A stretch of 64,000 nucleotides of DNA from contig NZ_CP113930.1 in the NCBI RefSeq assembly GCF_029392095.1, forward strand, positions 1,561,001-1,625,000, in the 5' to 3' direction. Source of the stretch: Lactobacillus sp. ESL0700. Lineage in GTDB: Bacteria > Bacillota > Bacilli > Lactobacillales > Lactobacillaceae. A program made the translations under genes and the position numbers. The first letter of the stretch is position 1, and each line of letters starts with the position of its first letter. The notes beneath the pieces are model-generated. The model did no database searches, was not told the origin of the DNA, and saw only the letters and a program-made list of their open reading frames with translations. Of this stretch, positions 26,155 to 36,251 are shown piece after piece.

Positions 26155-26310
26155 TTTTTTATTATAGCACATTAATTGTCACTGCCAATCTTCCTAGTTC
26201 ACCAGTCAGTGGCAACTTTTGTAGATAATAAACTTTTATTCTTTACTATAATTAATTTAGAAAAAACATCGCAAACTAGACAACTGTCAGGAAATTATTA
26301 TTTTTTTAGA

Positions 26311-26340
26311 TTGCCAGACCCAGCCTTCTTTTAATACAAT
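26311..26340 (+). promoter_or_regulatory. Promoter of the dipeptidase gene
   Basis: TTGCCA (26311-26316), 18-bp spacer, TACAAT (26335-26340), 31 bp before the ATG. Confidence 0.5.
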
Positions 26341-26371
26341 AGTAGTTAAAGCAAACAGAAAGGACCTATTT

Positions 26372-27784
26372 ATGAAACAAACAGAATGTACCACAATTTT
26401 AGTTGGTAAAAATGCTTCACTCGATGGCTCAACCATGATCGCACGTAGCGAGGATGGCGGTAGAACCATTATTCCTGAAGGATTTGAAGTTATTACTCCA
26501 GACAAGCAACCTAAGCACTACGAGAGTGTCATCAGCCACCAAAAGATTGACGATGACGACTTGCCAGCTAATCCATTACGCTACACTAGCGCTCCTGACG
26601 TGTCAGGCGAAAGCGGCATTTGGGCAGCTGCCGGAATTAATTCAGACAACGTTGCCATGACTGCTACTGAAACCATCACCACTAATTCTCGGATTCAAGG
26701 GATCGACCCATTAACTGCAGAAGGCGGCCTTGGTGAAGAAGACTTTGTCACTTTAACATTGCCATACCTTCATTCAGCTCTTGATGGTGTTAAGCGTGTC
26801 AGTTATTTACTAGAAAAATACGGCACTTACGAAATGAACGGCATGGCTTTTGCCGACAAGGATGAAATCTGGTACCTAGAAACTATCGGTGGCCACCACT
26901 GGATTGCACGTCGTATCCCTGACGATGCTTACGTGATTGCTCCTAACCGGTTAAACATTGACGAATTCCACTTTGGTCAAGATGGCTTCATGGCTTCTTC
27001 AGACTTGGAAGACTTAATCGCTGAATACCATTTAAATCCTGACCGTGAAGGTTACAATATGCGTCACATCTTTGGTAGTTCAACTATCAAGGATGCACAT
27101 TACAACAATCCACGTGCATGGTTTGTTCACAACTACTTTGATCCAGAGTTTGGCGGTCAACCAAGCGATCAAGACCAACCATTCATCTGCCACGCTAACC
27201 GCAAGATTAGTATTGAAGACATCGAATGGGTTGAGAGTTCTCACTACCAAGACACGCCTTACGATCCTTATGGTACTGGTACTGATGCCGAAAAGAAAAC
27301 TTTCCGGTCAATCGCACTTAACCGTAACTTTGAAACTCATATTTTACAAGTTAGAAATGACGTTCCTGCTGAATTTGCTGGTGTTCAATGGCTTGCCTTT
27401 GGACCAAATAGCTTCAACTGCATGGTGCCATTCTACACCAACGTTTCAACCACCCCTGCTAGCTACCAAACTGGTGCTAAGTTTGACCTGAACAAGATTT
27501 TCTGGTTGAACAAGTTGACAGCTCAACTCGGCGACACCAACTTTAAGGTTTATGGCGAGTTAGAAGCTGACTTTGAACAAAAGTCACAGTCAGAATGTCA
27601 CTTTATCCAACACCAAACTGATAAAAAGGCTAAAGACTTATCTGGTCAAGAATTGGAAGACTTGCTTGTAGAAGCCAACCAAAAGATGGCTGACCAAGTT
27701 TATAGCAATACAATTGAACTTCTTGGCAACATGGTTGATGAAGGTCACGGTTTGATGACTTTGAAGTATGACTTGTTAGATTAG
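26372..27784 (+). CDS. pepDA: C69-family dipeptidase (PepD type)
   Basis: A cytoplasmic dipeptidase of the Ntn-hydrolase C69 family, part of the casein-peptide breakdown set of lactobacilli. The protein starts MKQTECTTILVGKNASLDGS; Cys6 is the expected N-terminal nucleophile after propeptide removal. The family segment GTYEMNGMAFADKDEIWYLE is near residue 151. It is 470 residues, full length, with AGAAAGGA before the start and its own terminator. It is a single gene, with strong codon bias like highly expressed genes. Confidence 0.93.
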   Translation: MKQTECTTILVGKNASLDGSTMIARSEDGGRTIIPEGFEVITPDKQPKHYESVISHQKIDDDDLPANPLRYTSAPDVSGESGIWAAAGINSDNVAMTATETITTNSRIQGIDPLTAEGGLGEEDFVTLTLPYLHSALDGVKRVSYLLEKYGTYEMNGMAFADKDEIWYLETIGGHHWIARRIPDDAYVIAPNRLNIDEFHFGQDGFMASSDLEDLIAEYHLNPDREGYNMRHIFGSSTIKDAHYNNPRAWFVHNYFDPEFGGQPSDQDQPFICHANRKISIEDIEWVESSHYQDTPYDPYGTGTDAEKKTFRSIALNRNFETHILQVRNDVPAEFAGVQWLAFGPNSFNCMVPFYTNVSTTPASYQTGAKFDLNKIFWLNKLTAQLGDTNFKVYGELEADFEQKSQSECHFIQHQTDKKAKDLSGQELEDLLVEANQKMADQVYSNTIELLGNMVDEGHGLMTLKYDLLD

Positions 27785-27796
27785 ATTTTAAATAGT

Positions 27797-27830
27797 AAAA
27801 ACAGCGGAGTAATTGCTCTGCTGTTTTTTT
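27797..27830 (+). terminator. Terminator after pepD
   Basis: AAAACAGCGGAG pairs with CTCTGCTGTTTT, followed by T. Confidence 0.88.
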
Positions 27831-27833
27831 ATC

Positions 27834-27868
27834 CAAAAAAGCTTGAAGCATCTCTGCTTCAAGCTCTT
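27834..27868 (-). terminator. Terminator after murA
   Basis: On the minus strand GAGCTTGAAGCA pairs with TGCTTCAAGCTT, followed by a T run. Confidence 0.88.
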
Positions 27869-27877
27869 TTGATTAAC

Positions 27878-29152
27878 TTATTTTTCTGGTACATCTTGAA
27901 TGGTAACATCAGCACCAAGCAAGCGAAGTTTCTCTTGGACACGGTCATATCCACGCAAGATATTGCCCGCGTTATTAATCACAGTTGTTCCGTCAGCCAT
28001 CAAGCCAGCAATCATCAGGCAAGCGCCAGCACGGATCTCTCCGGCTGCCACTGTCGCGCCGTGCAAGTGCTCAGTTGGATGAACTAAAATTATATTATCT
28101 TCGGCCTTAATATCAGCACCCATCTTGCGTAACTGCTCAATGTGGCCAATCCGCTTAGGATAAATACGGTCAATAATAACACCCTCACCGGTTTTTGCAG
28201 TTAACAAAAGCGGCGTCACCGGCTGCTGCAAGTCTGTCGCAAATCCAGGATAAGCTCCCGTCTTAATCTGCGTCATCCGCAGCTCACCAGCTGGATAAAC
28301 AAATAGCGAATCTTCATCGGCATCGATCACTACACCCATTTCCTCAACCTTAGCAAGGTATGAATCGAGGTGTTCCTCAATGATGTTATGGATTCGAATA
28401 CCATTACCGACACAGCCAGCTAGCGAAATATACGTACCAGCTTCGATTCGGTCCGGGATAATTGTATGCGGCGTCTGCGCGCGCAGCTGCTCTACCCCTT
28501 CAATTCGAATCGTGTCAGTCCCAGCACCACGAATAACAGCACCCATATTATTGAGAAAAGTTGCTAAATCAATAATTTCAGGTTCTTTGGCAGCATTGTC
28601 AATTACCGTTTGACCATGCGCAGTTACACTGGCCATAATAATATTCATTGTTGCCCCGACTGATGGCATCTTCAGGTGAATTGTTGCACCATGAAGTCCA
28701 CTTGCAGGAGACTTAATTGTTATTTGATCATTTTCATTTTTTACACATGCGCCTAAGGCTTCAAAGCCCTTAATATGCTGGTCGATGGGACGCGGCCCAA
28801 TGTCATCCCCACCGGGGAAGCCCACAACAGCCTTACCAAAGCGGCCGAGTAGTGCGCCCATAAAATAATAGGAAGCGCGCAAACTCTTAATCTTACCGCT
28901 TGGCAATGGGCTCATCTTAATGTTTACTGGGTTGATGTGCAATGTCGTTTCGTGAAAGTCACTCACAACATCCATCTCACTCAGTAGATCCATTAAGTTG
29001 TCAACGTCAGCAATCCTTGGAACACCTTCCAAGGTTACTGGTGTACGCGACAAAATCGATGCTGGAATCAGTGCTACCGTTGAGTTCTTAGCGCCACCGA
29101 TCCAGACATCACCCTGCAGGGGCTTTCCACCATGAATTATCATTTGCTTCAT
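27878..29152 (-). CDS. murA: UDP-GlcNAc 1-carboxyvinyltransferase with Asp at the Cys115 position
   Basis: Catalyses the first committed step of peptidoglycan synthesis, transferring enolpyruvate from PEP to UDP-GlcNAc. It is an EPSP-synthase-like two-domain fold of 424 residues with the substrate motif GGAKNSTVALIPASIL near residue 20. In the active-site loop the usual PGGC reads PGGDDIG, so Asp116 replaces the Cys that fosfomycin alkylates. Such natural Cys-to-Asp enzymes are known to be fosfomycin-resistant. It lies downstream of pyrG on the same strand. It could be the MurA or the MurZ paralogue. Confidence 0.92.
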   Translation of the reverse strand: MKQMIIHGGKPLQGDVWIGGAKNSTVALIPASILSRTPVTLEGVPRIADVDNLMDLLSEMDVVSDFHETTLHINPVNIKMSPLPSGKIKSLRASYYFMGALLGRFGKAVVGFPGGDDIGPRPIDQHIKGFEALGACVKNENDQITIKSPASGLHGATIHLKMPSVGATMNIIMASVTAHGQTVIDNAAKEPEIIDLATFLNNMGAVIRGAGTDTIRIEGVEQLRAQTPHTIIPDRIEAGTYISLAGCVGNGIRIHNIIEEHLDSYLAKVEEMGVVIDADEDSLFVYPAGELRMTQIKTGAYPGFATDLQQPVTPLLLTAKTGEGVIIDRIYPKRIGHIEQLRKMGADIKAEDNIILVHPTEHLHGATVAAGEIRAGACLMIAGLMADGTTVINNAGNILRGYDRVQEKLRLLGADVTIQDVPEK

Positions 29153-29212
29153 TGGCGAAAAAATCCTTTTCTATTTTCGATTAATCATAATAATGTTAAA
29201 GGAATTTTACAG

Positions 29213-29243
29213 AAAAAACAAGAGAAGACCTCTGTCTTCTCTG
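29213..29243 (-). terminator. Terminator after pyrG
   Basis: On the minus strand AGAGAAGAC pairs with GTCTTCTCT, followed by TGTTTTTT. Confidence 0.85.
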
Positions 29244-29277
29244 TTCAAAAATCAGATTTTTGTATTATTCAAACTAA

Positions 29278-30912
<1,635 letters not shown>

Positions 30913-30944
30913 TCAATAATATCCAGAAAAATAATTAATAAATA

Positions 30945-30973
30945 AAAAAAGCTCCCATCAAAGGGAGCATAAA
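30945..30973 (-). terminator. Terminator between rpoE and pyrG
   Basis: On the minus strand GCTCCC pairs with GGGAGC around TTTGAT, followed by seven T. In Firmicutes the pyrG leader is often attenuated here, so it may control pyrG as well as end rpoE. Confidence 0.8.
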
Positions 30974-31030
30974 CGCACATAGGGTGCCCAAATAAAATAC
31001 TATCTATTTTGACTATAAAAGTCAAGAAAA

Positions 31031-31588
31031 TTATTCGTCTTCGTCGTCTTCATCATCTTCGTCGTCGAGTTCAGATAATTGACCTTCAATACCATCTGGC
31101 AATTCTTCTTCATCGTCATCAGTAGTACCAAAGTCATCGTCGTCAGCACTAAAGTCGTCGGTATCATCAGCGGCCGTGGCATCCAAGTCCTCGTCTTCTG
31201 GATCATCGTTATCGTAGTCAATGATATCATCACTACCCGTTGCGCTAGCCAAAAAGGCGTTAACCTTCTTATGGTGTGAACGAGTATCTTCCTCGTCCTC
31301 ATCTTCTGGGTGGTTAACCTCTTCGTCAACAGATTCGTATGGGAACCATGATCTTAATGCCCACACATTTTCACCCATTGAAATGAACTCACCATTAGTG
31401 TTCATATCTGTATAAAATTGCGGCAAACGTTCACGAATTTCTTCGTCACTTTCACCTAAGAATTTTTGCACGGCATTTACAATATCAGCAAAGGCCATTC
31501 TCTTATTATTATCTTCCAAAATTGCGCGAGCAACTTCAATCATTGATAGTTCGTTACGATTTTTGTCTTTAAAGTCGTTTAATCCCAC
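31031..31588 (-). CDS. rpoE: RNA polymerase delta subunit
   Basis: An auxiliary RNA polymerase subunit of Firmicutes that increases transcription specificity and recycling. Residues 1-90 form the HARE-HTH domain (ELSMIEVARAILEDNNKRMAFADIVNAV). From about 100 on the chain is almost only Asp and Glu, the acidic tail. The GTG at 31588 (MGLNDFKDKNRNEL) with AGAGG upstream is preferred. A longer reading to 31612 would include the ribosome site. The product is 185 residues. Confidence 0.93.
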   Translation of the reverse strand: MGLNDFKDKNRNELSMIEVARAILEDNNKRMAFADIVNAVQKFLGESDEEIRERLPQFYTDMNTNGEFISMGENVWALRSWFPYESVDEEVNHPEDEDEEDTRSHHKKVNAFLASATGSDDIIDYDNDDPEDEDLDATAADDTDDFSADDDDFGTTDDDEEELPDGIEGQLSELDDEDDEDDEDE

Positions 31589-31634
31589 AATTGCATTCCT
31601 CTCTTTTACCAATCTTTATTATTTTACTAGGCGT

Positions 31635-32039
31635 TTAAGTAAAAATCAACGTGACAGTGTAATTACCTACTAAGTATAGACCACTAAAGAGGTCATATTC
31701 AATTCGAAGTTCTTGAGAACCATCATTTTTAGAGAAAAATTTAATTTGATTGGTCGTACTAGTTAAGTCCATCTGGTAACCAGCCGCAACATAACGACAA
31801 GCTTGCTGCTCGCCTAAGCGAAAATGCAGCTGCGAATAATTTTGCTGGTCAGGTTGCCGGCGGATGATCACATCGCCTGTCTTAATTAAAATTTTAACCG
31901 GAATCTTGCCATCTTCAAGATAAGAAACACGGGTAATTGCGCCGTCCTGCTTAAGTTCGCCCTCTGCCTTTTTGGCAAATGATTCCGTCTCATTCTCTTG
32001 CCTAATTATACTTGTGAAAGTTACTTTTACTTTAGCCAT
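31635..32039 (-). CDS. DUF1934 family beta-barrel protein
   Basis: A 134-residue cytoplasmic protein of the DUF1934 (YwiB-like, calycin fold) family. Alternating strands include VKVTFTSIIRQENETE, KIPVKILIKTGDVIIRRQ and a final YLVGNYTVTLIF. It is the first gene before rpoE on the same strand (46 bp gap). The function is unknown; the calycin-like fold suggests lipid or small-molecule binding. Confidence 0.8.
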   Translation of the reverse strand: MAKVKVTFTSIIRQENETESFAKKAEGELKQDGAITRVSYLEDGKIPVKILIKTGDVIIRRQPDQQNYSQLHFRLGEQQACRYVAAGYQMDLTSTTNQIKFFSKNDGSQELRIEYDLFSGLYLVGNYTVTLIFT

Positions 32040-32158
32040 CCTGCTAAAACCCCATCTATCTTAAAACTTCGCCCGATTTTTGCTATAATTTAGTCAGTTA
32101 AAACTATTCTAAACGAAAATTATCTAAAAATTAATAGTCAAGCTTGAGGAATTTTGTA

Positions 32159-33526
32159 ATGGCAGAATTTAATAGTAAAAAATTAGCTAAGGAAGTGGTT
32201 CTGCGCGACCCTGTCCACGGCTATATTCACATTGAGGATCAGGTTATCTTTGACCTGCTAAAAACCAAGGAATTTCAGCGGATGCGCAGGATTAAGCAAC
32301 TAGGGCCAATCGCTTATGTTTTTCCTGGCGCAACTCATACCCGTTTTGAACATAACTTGGGCGTTTATGAATTAACTAGACGAATTTGCGATATTTTTGT
32401 TAAAAAGTACCCTACACAGCGCCCAGGAGATGGGCTCTGGGACGATCATAACCGCTTGCTGGTAGAATGTGCCGGCATGCTGCATGACATCGGCCACGGG
32501 CCTTATTCACATACTTTTGAGCACTTATTTGGCACAAACCACGAAAAGATTGGTCAAAAAATCATTACCGACCCGAATACCGAAATTAATCATGCCCTAA
32601 AGCAGGTTGCTCCCAACTTTCCGGAACTAGTTGCCAGCGTGATTGCGAAGACTTATCCTAACCCACAAGTCGTAAAAATGATTTCCAGCCAAGCAGATGC
32701 TGACCGCATGGATTATCTTGAGCGTGACGCTTACTTCACCGGTGTTACTTACGGCGAATTTGACCTCTCGCGAATTTTGCAGGAAATTAGGCCATACCAA
32801 GATGGAATTTGCTTTAACTCGGGTGGAATGCATGCCGTTGAAGATTACATTTCCTCGCGCTATCAAATGTACCAGCAAGTTTACTTTCACCGGGTTGGGC
32901 GGTCAATGGAAGTTCTGCTGCAACACCTTCTTGAACGCGCTAAGATTATTTACCAGCAGCAACGTTTACAGGTGACGCCGAGTCTGGCACGCTTTTTAGC
33001 TGGGAACTGGACACTTGATGATTATCTAAAACTAGATGATGGCGTAATGGAAACCAACTTCTCCATGTGGACTAAGTCGGGCGACCCAATCTTAGCCGAT
33101 CTTGCCAATCGCTACCTTTACCGCAAGCCTTTGGCAAGTGTCCGGATTGATCAAGAAACCAAAAATTTGCTGCCTAAATTAAAGGACTTAATTAAGCAAG
33201 CCGGCTTTGATCCTACTTATTACACGGCAACTAATTCTGCCTTTGACGAACCTTATGACGCTTATAAGCCATCAGGTAAGAATGCCAATAGCCAAATCGA
33301 AATTATGCAAAATGATGGGCAACTAATTGAATTGTCACAATTAAGTCCGTTAGTCCGCGCTTTAAACGGAACCATCCAGGGTGATGAGCGGTTCTTCTTC
33401 CCGAAAACAATGCTCTCAATCAGTGATGAGCCCCAAATCTTTGATCCTTTATACGAACAATTTCAGCGTTACATCAAAAACGGTGAACTGCGCTACTTAA
33501 GACGACCAAAAAGAACTACTAAATAA
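32159..33526 (+). CDS. HD-domain phosphohydrolase (YwfO-like)
   Basis: A 455-residue HD-superfamily enzyme of the dNTPase-like class. The metal ligands are in HTRFEHNLGVYELTRRI, AGMLHDIGHGPYSHTFEH and QADADRMDYLERD. It begins VVLRDPVHGYIHIEDQVIFDLL. It probably hydrolyses a nucleotide. The ATG at 32159 follows TTGAGG. A TTG five codons earlier, inside the ribosome site, is rejected. It is preceded by an extended -10 (TTGCTATAAT). Confidence 0.88.
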   Translation: MAEFNSKKLAKEVVLRDPVHGYIHIEDQVIFDLLKTKEFQRMRRIKQLGPIAYVFPGATHTRFEHNLGVYELTRRICDIFVKKYPTQRPGDGLWDDHNRLLVECAGMLHDIGHGPYSHTFEHLFGTNHEKIGQKIITDPNTEINHALKQVAPNFPELVASVIAKTYPNPQVVKMISSQADADRMDYLERDAYFTGVTYGEFDLSRILQEIRPYQDGICFNSGGMHAVEDYISSRYQMYQQVYFHRVGRSMEVLLQHLLERAKIIYQQQRLQVTPSLARFLAGNWTLDDYLKLDDGVMETNFSMWTKSGDPILADLANRYLYRKPLASVRIDQETKNLLPKLKDLIKQAGFDPTYYTATNSAFDEPYDAYKPSGKNANSQIEIMQNDGQLIELSQLSPLVRALNGTIQGDERFFFPKTMLSISDEPQIFDPLYEQFQRYIKNGELRYLRRPKRTTK

Positions 33527-33552
33527 AAATGAGCCTAACGGCTCATTTTTTA
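33522..33552. terminator. Bidirectional terminator
   Basis: AAAAATGAGCC pairs with GGCTCATTTTT around TAAC, between convergent genes. Confidence 0.9.
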
Positions 33553-34011
33553 TTTGGTCACATCCACCCATTCAAATGGCTGTGTATATTTTTCTAATTC
33601 TTCTAAAGTCAGCTTAATCGCCGAATTGGGTAGTCCTGCAGCCGGATAGATAATGTCATGTTTCTTGACGCTCTCATCAAGATAAACCTTAACATCAGGC
33701 TTCACGGCAAACGGACAAACACCACCAGCTGGATGACCAATCTTGTCCTCTAATTCATCAAACTTAACCATTTTTGCCTTTTGACCAAAGGTAGCCTTAT
33801 ATTTAGCATTAGCAATGCGTGCTCCACCTTCTGTCACAATGACAATTGGATGCTCCTTTAATTGAAACGCCATCGTCTTAGCAATTTGATTAGGCTCTAC
33901 TCCTAGAACATTGGCAGCTTCTTCAACGGTTGCTGTTGACTCATCAAAAAGGTGAATGCGTTCTTCCATGTGATGCTCTTTAAAATAATTTTCAACTTCT
34001 GTATATGACAT
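33550..34011 (-). CDS. YbaK/ProX-type aminoacyl-tRNA deacylase
   Basis: A 153-residue stand-alone editing domain of the YbaK/INS superfamily that hydrolyses mischarged tRNA, such as Ala- or Cys-tRNAPro. The signatures are the lysine in IAKTMAFQLKEHPIVIVTEGGARI and the GHPAGGVCPFAV loop, typical of the family. The start is preceded by AAGGAG. It is monocistronic. Confidence 0.88.
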   Translation of the reverse strand: MSYTEVENYFKEHHMEERIHLFDESTATVEEAANVLGVEPNQIAKTMAFQLKEHPIVIVTEGGARIANAKYKATFGQKAKMVKFDELEDKIGHPAGGVCPFAVKPDVKVYLDESVKKHDIIYPAAGLPNSAIKLTLEELEKYTQPFEWVDVTK

Positions 34012-34114
34012 TATTAGGCAACTCCTTAAATTTAACTATATTAAATTATTATGAATTATTATTTAAAATAAGTAAAATAATTTTTTTAGTCAGCTAGGAT
34101 AAATTTTAAGCAAT

Positions 34115-34152
34115 CAAAAACAGCCTGCTTCCCAACAGAAACGGACTGTACT
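34115..34152 (-). terminator. Terminator after prs
   Basis: On the minus strand ACAGTCCGTTTC pairs imperfectly with GGAAGCAGGCTGT, followed by TTTTTG. Confidence 0.65.
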
Positions 34153-34156
34153 AATT

Positions 34157-35125
34157 TTATTTATTTTCTTGATATCTTGTATTAAACAAAGGACTGAGTG
34201 GCTCGTGACGTTGAATACACTTGATGGCATCCCCCATCAATGGCCCAACTGATACTAACAATGTCTTGTCCAACTTCTTTTCAACCGGTTGATTGATTGA
34301 ATCAGTTAAAACTAAGTTCTTAATTGGCGAGTCATTCAAGCGTTTAATTGCTGGTCCTGACAAAACAGCATGAGTAGCACTGGCATAAACTTCTGTTGCA
34401 CCAGCATCAATCAATGCTTGAGCTGCCAAAGTAATTGTTCCAGCAGTGTCAATCATATCGTCAATGATAATTGCGCGCTTGCCCTTAACGTTACCGATAA
34501 TGTTCATTACCTCAGCAACATTGGCACGTGGCCGCCGCTTATCAACAATCGCAATTGGTGTACCCAAAAATTCAGCCAATTTCCGTGCACGAGTGACACC
34601 ACCATGATCTGGTGAAACAACAACGGCATCCTTTTCCAAATGATTACTTAAGAAGTAATCAGCTAAGAGTGGTGCACCCATCAAATTATCAACTGGAATA
34701 TCGAAGAAACCCTGAATTTGTGGCGCATGCAAATCAAGTGACAATACTCGTGTTGCACCTGCTACTTGCAGCATATCAGCAACTAACTTGGCTGTAATCG
34801 GCTCACGTGGACGAGTTTTACGGTCTTGACGCGCATAGCCGTAGTATGGCATTACGATATTAATCGTCTGTGCACTAGCCCGACGAACGGCATCAATCAT
34901 AATCAACAGTTCCATCAAGTTATCATTAACTGGGGCACTGGTTGATTGAATCAAATAAACATCTTTGCCACGAACAGATTCGTCGATATTAATTTGAATT
35001 TCACCATCGCTAAAGCGTTGAACGCTTGACTTACTTAGCGGTACACCAACTCGCTCAGCAATTTTTTCAGCGAGTGGACCATTCGAATTAAGGGCAAACA
35101 ACATCATATTGTCTTTATAAGACAT
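34157..35125 (-). CDS. prs: Ribose-phosphate pyrophosphokinase
   Basis: Makes PRPP, used by xpt, purine, pyrimidine and amino-acid pathways. The motifs are the N-terminal [18 protein letters not shown], the flexible loop [32 protein letters not shown], and the PRPP-binding [12 protein letters not shown]. The start at 35125 ([16 protein letters not shown]) has GGAGG upstream. A reading to 35146 has no ribosome site. The product is 322 residues. Position between the MurNAc genes and the YbaK gene. Confidence 0.96.
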   Translation of the reverse strand: MSYKDNMMLFALNSNGPLAEKIAERVGVPLSKSSVQRFSDGEIQINIDESVRGKDVYLIQSTSAPVNDNLMELLIMIDAVRRASAQTINIVMPYYGYARQDRKTRPREPITAKLVADMLQVAGATRVLSLDLHAPQIQGFFDIPVDNLMGAPLLADYFLSNHLEKDAVVVSPDHGGVTRARKLAEFLGTPIAIVDKRRPRANVAEVMNIIGNVKGKRAIIIDDMIDTAGTITLAAQALIDAGATEVYASATHAVLSGPAIKRLNDSPIKNLVLTDSINQPVEKKLDKTLLVSVGPLMGDAIKCIQRHEPLSPLFNTRYQENK

Positions 35126-35307
35126 AATTTCCTCCGTAAAAAACATGCTAACAACTTATTATTTTACCAAAAGTTGTCTGAAAAAGTGACTATCTATACT
35201 TTATTATTCAACTTTAGCCTTTAACATTCAAGTCTCTAAAATCAGTATAGCGCTTAATTTGTTAATTCTTATCATTTTTGCAAGCACTAATTGGCTCATT
35301 ATTCAAT

Positions 35308-35346
35308 AAAAAAGTTTTACACTCGTCTTGAAGTGTAAAACTTTTT
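35308..35346 (-). terminator. Terminator after murQ
   Basis: AAAAAGTTTTACACT pairs with AGTGTAAAACTTTTT, a 15-bp stem with flanking T. Confidence 0.92.
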
Positions 35347-35348
35347 AA

Positions 35349-36245
35349 TTATTTACTTTGTAAAACTTGACCAACATTACCGTGATGCTCTGCTAGCAAT
35401 TTAGCAGCAGTATCTCGATCGGTACCTGTCTTAATCATGACAATGGCTAGAGAAACATTATTGTCTGTTTTCTTTAGTGTTGCCAATGCTTCATCAGTTG
35501 AAGCACCAGTTGTGACGTTAATAATACGACAAGCACGATCAACCAACTTAGAATTAGTCGGCTGCACATCAATCATGACATTTTGGTAAACCTTCCCCTG
35601 ACGAATCATTACGCCGGTTGAAAGCATGTTCAAAATCATTTTTTGTGCCGTTCCAGACTTCATCCGTGTTGACCCAGTAACAACCTCGGGACCAACAACC
35701 GCCTCAATGGCAATGTCAGCGTGATGACCAATTACAGAATCAGGAACACAAGCAACTGAGACTCTAAGCGCACCAACTTGTTTGGCGTAATCTAAACAGC
35801 CAACAACATATGGAGTTCTGCCGCTAGCCGCAATACCAATAACAGTATCAGTAGCGGTTAACTTTAGCTTACGCAAATCTTGCTCGCCAAGTTCAGCCGA
35901 ATCTTCAGCTCCCTCTACCGCGCAATACATCGCTTCCTTACCACCAGCGATTAGGCCAACAGCCCGTTCTGGCTTAATGCCATAAGTTGGTACCAATTCA
36001 GCAGCGTCCAAAACGCCTAGCCGGCCGCTAGTACCTGCACCAACGTATATTAATCGACCACCGCGTTCATAACGCTTGGCAGCCTCGTCAATTGCCTTAG
36101 CAATTTGCTCATCTTGAGTTCCAACTGCTTCGGCAACCTTCTTGTCCTCATTATTAATTGTCTTAACCATCTCAATAGTCGACATCGTATCAATATGCAT
36201 TGTTACAGGATTGCGCGTTTCAGTTACTAAATTCTTGATTTCCAT
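35349..36245 (-). CDS. murQ: N-acetylmuramic acid 6-phosphate etherase
   Basis: Cleaves the lactyl ether of MurNAc-6-phosphate to give GlcNAc-6-phosphate, central to cell-wall recycling. It is a SIS-fold protein of 298 residues with YVGAGTSGRLGVLDAAE near residue 65, EGAEDS with the catalytic Glu, and GPEVVTGSTRMKSGTAQKM. It is 6 bp downstream of the MurNAc PTS gene and clearly in the same operon. Confidence 0.96.
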   Translation of the reverse strand: MEIKNLVTETRNPVTMHIDTMSTIEMVKTINNEDKKVAEAVGTQDEQIAKAIDEAAKRYERGGRLIYVGAGTSGRLGVLDAAELVPTYGIKPERAVGLIAGGKEAMYCAVEGAEDSAELGEQDLRKLKLTATDTVIGIAASGRTPYVVGCLDYAKQVGALRVSVACVPDSVIGHHADIAIEAVVGPEVVTGSTRMKSGTAQKMILNMLSTGVMIRQGKVYQNVMIDVQPTNSKLVDRACRIINVTTGASTDEALATLKKTDNNVSLAIVMIKTGTDRDTAAKLLAEHHGNVGQVLQSK

Positions 36246-36251
36246 AATTAC

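Larger units (their letters stand above)
25491..26168. repeat. Three tandem 245-bp units carrying antitoxin genes and truncated toxins
   Basis: Units begin at 25491, 25736 and 25981, spaced 245 bp; units 2 and 3 are nearly identical. Each holds the last ~20 codons of the holin-like toxin without start or ribosome site, then a complete antitoxin RNA gene with promoter and terminators, then a constant spacer containing ACTACACTAATTTATATTGG. The copies have arisen by duplication of the 3' half of the intact locus at 25.1-25.45 kb. Confidence 0.88.

Noticed and set aside
25491..26168. Regular tandem repeats as a CRISPR array
   Set aside because: The unit is 245 bp, not a short direct repeat with unique spacers, and no cas genes are near. 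The content is toxin 3' end plus RNA gene.
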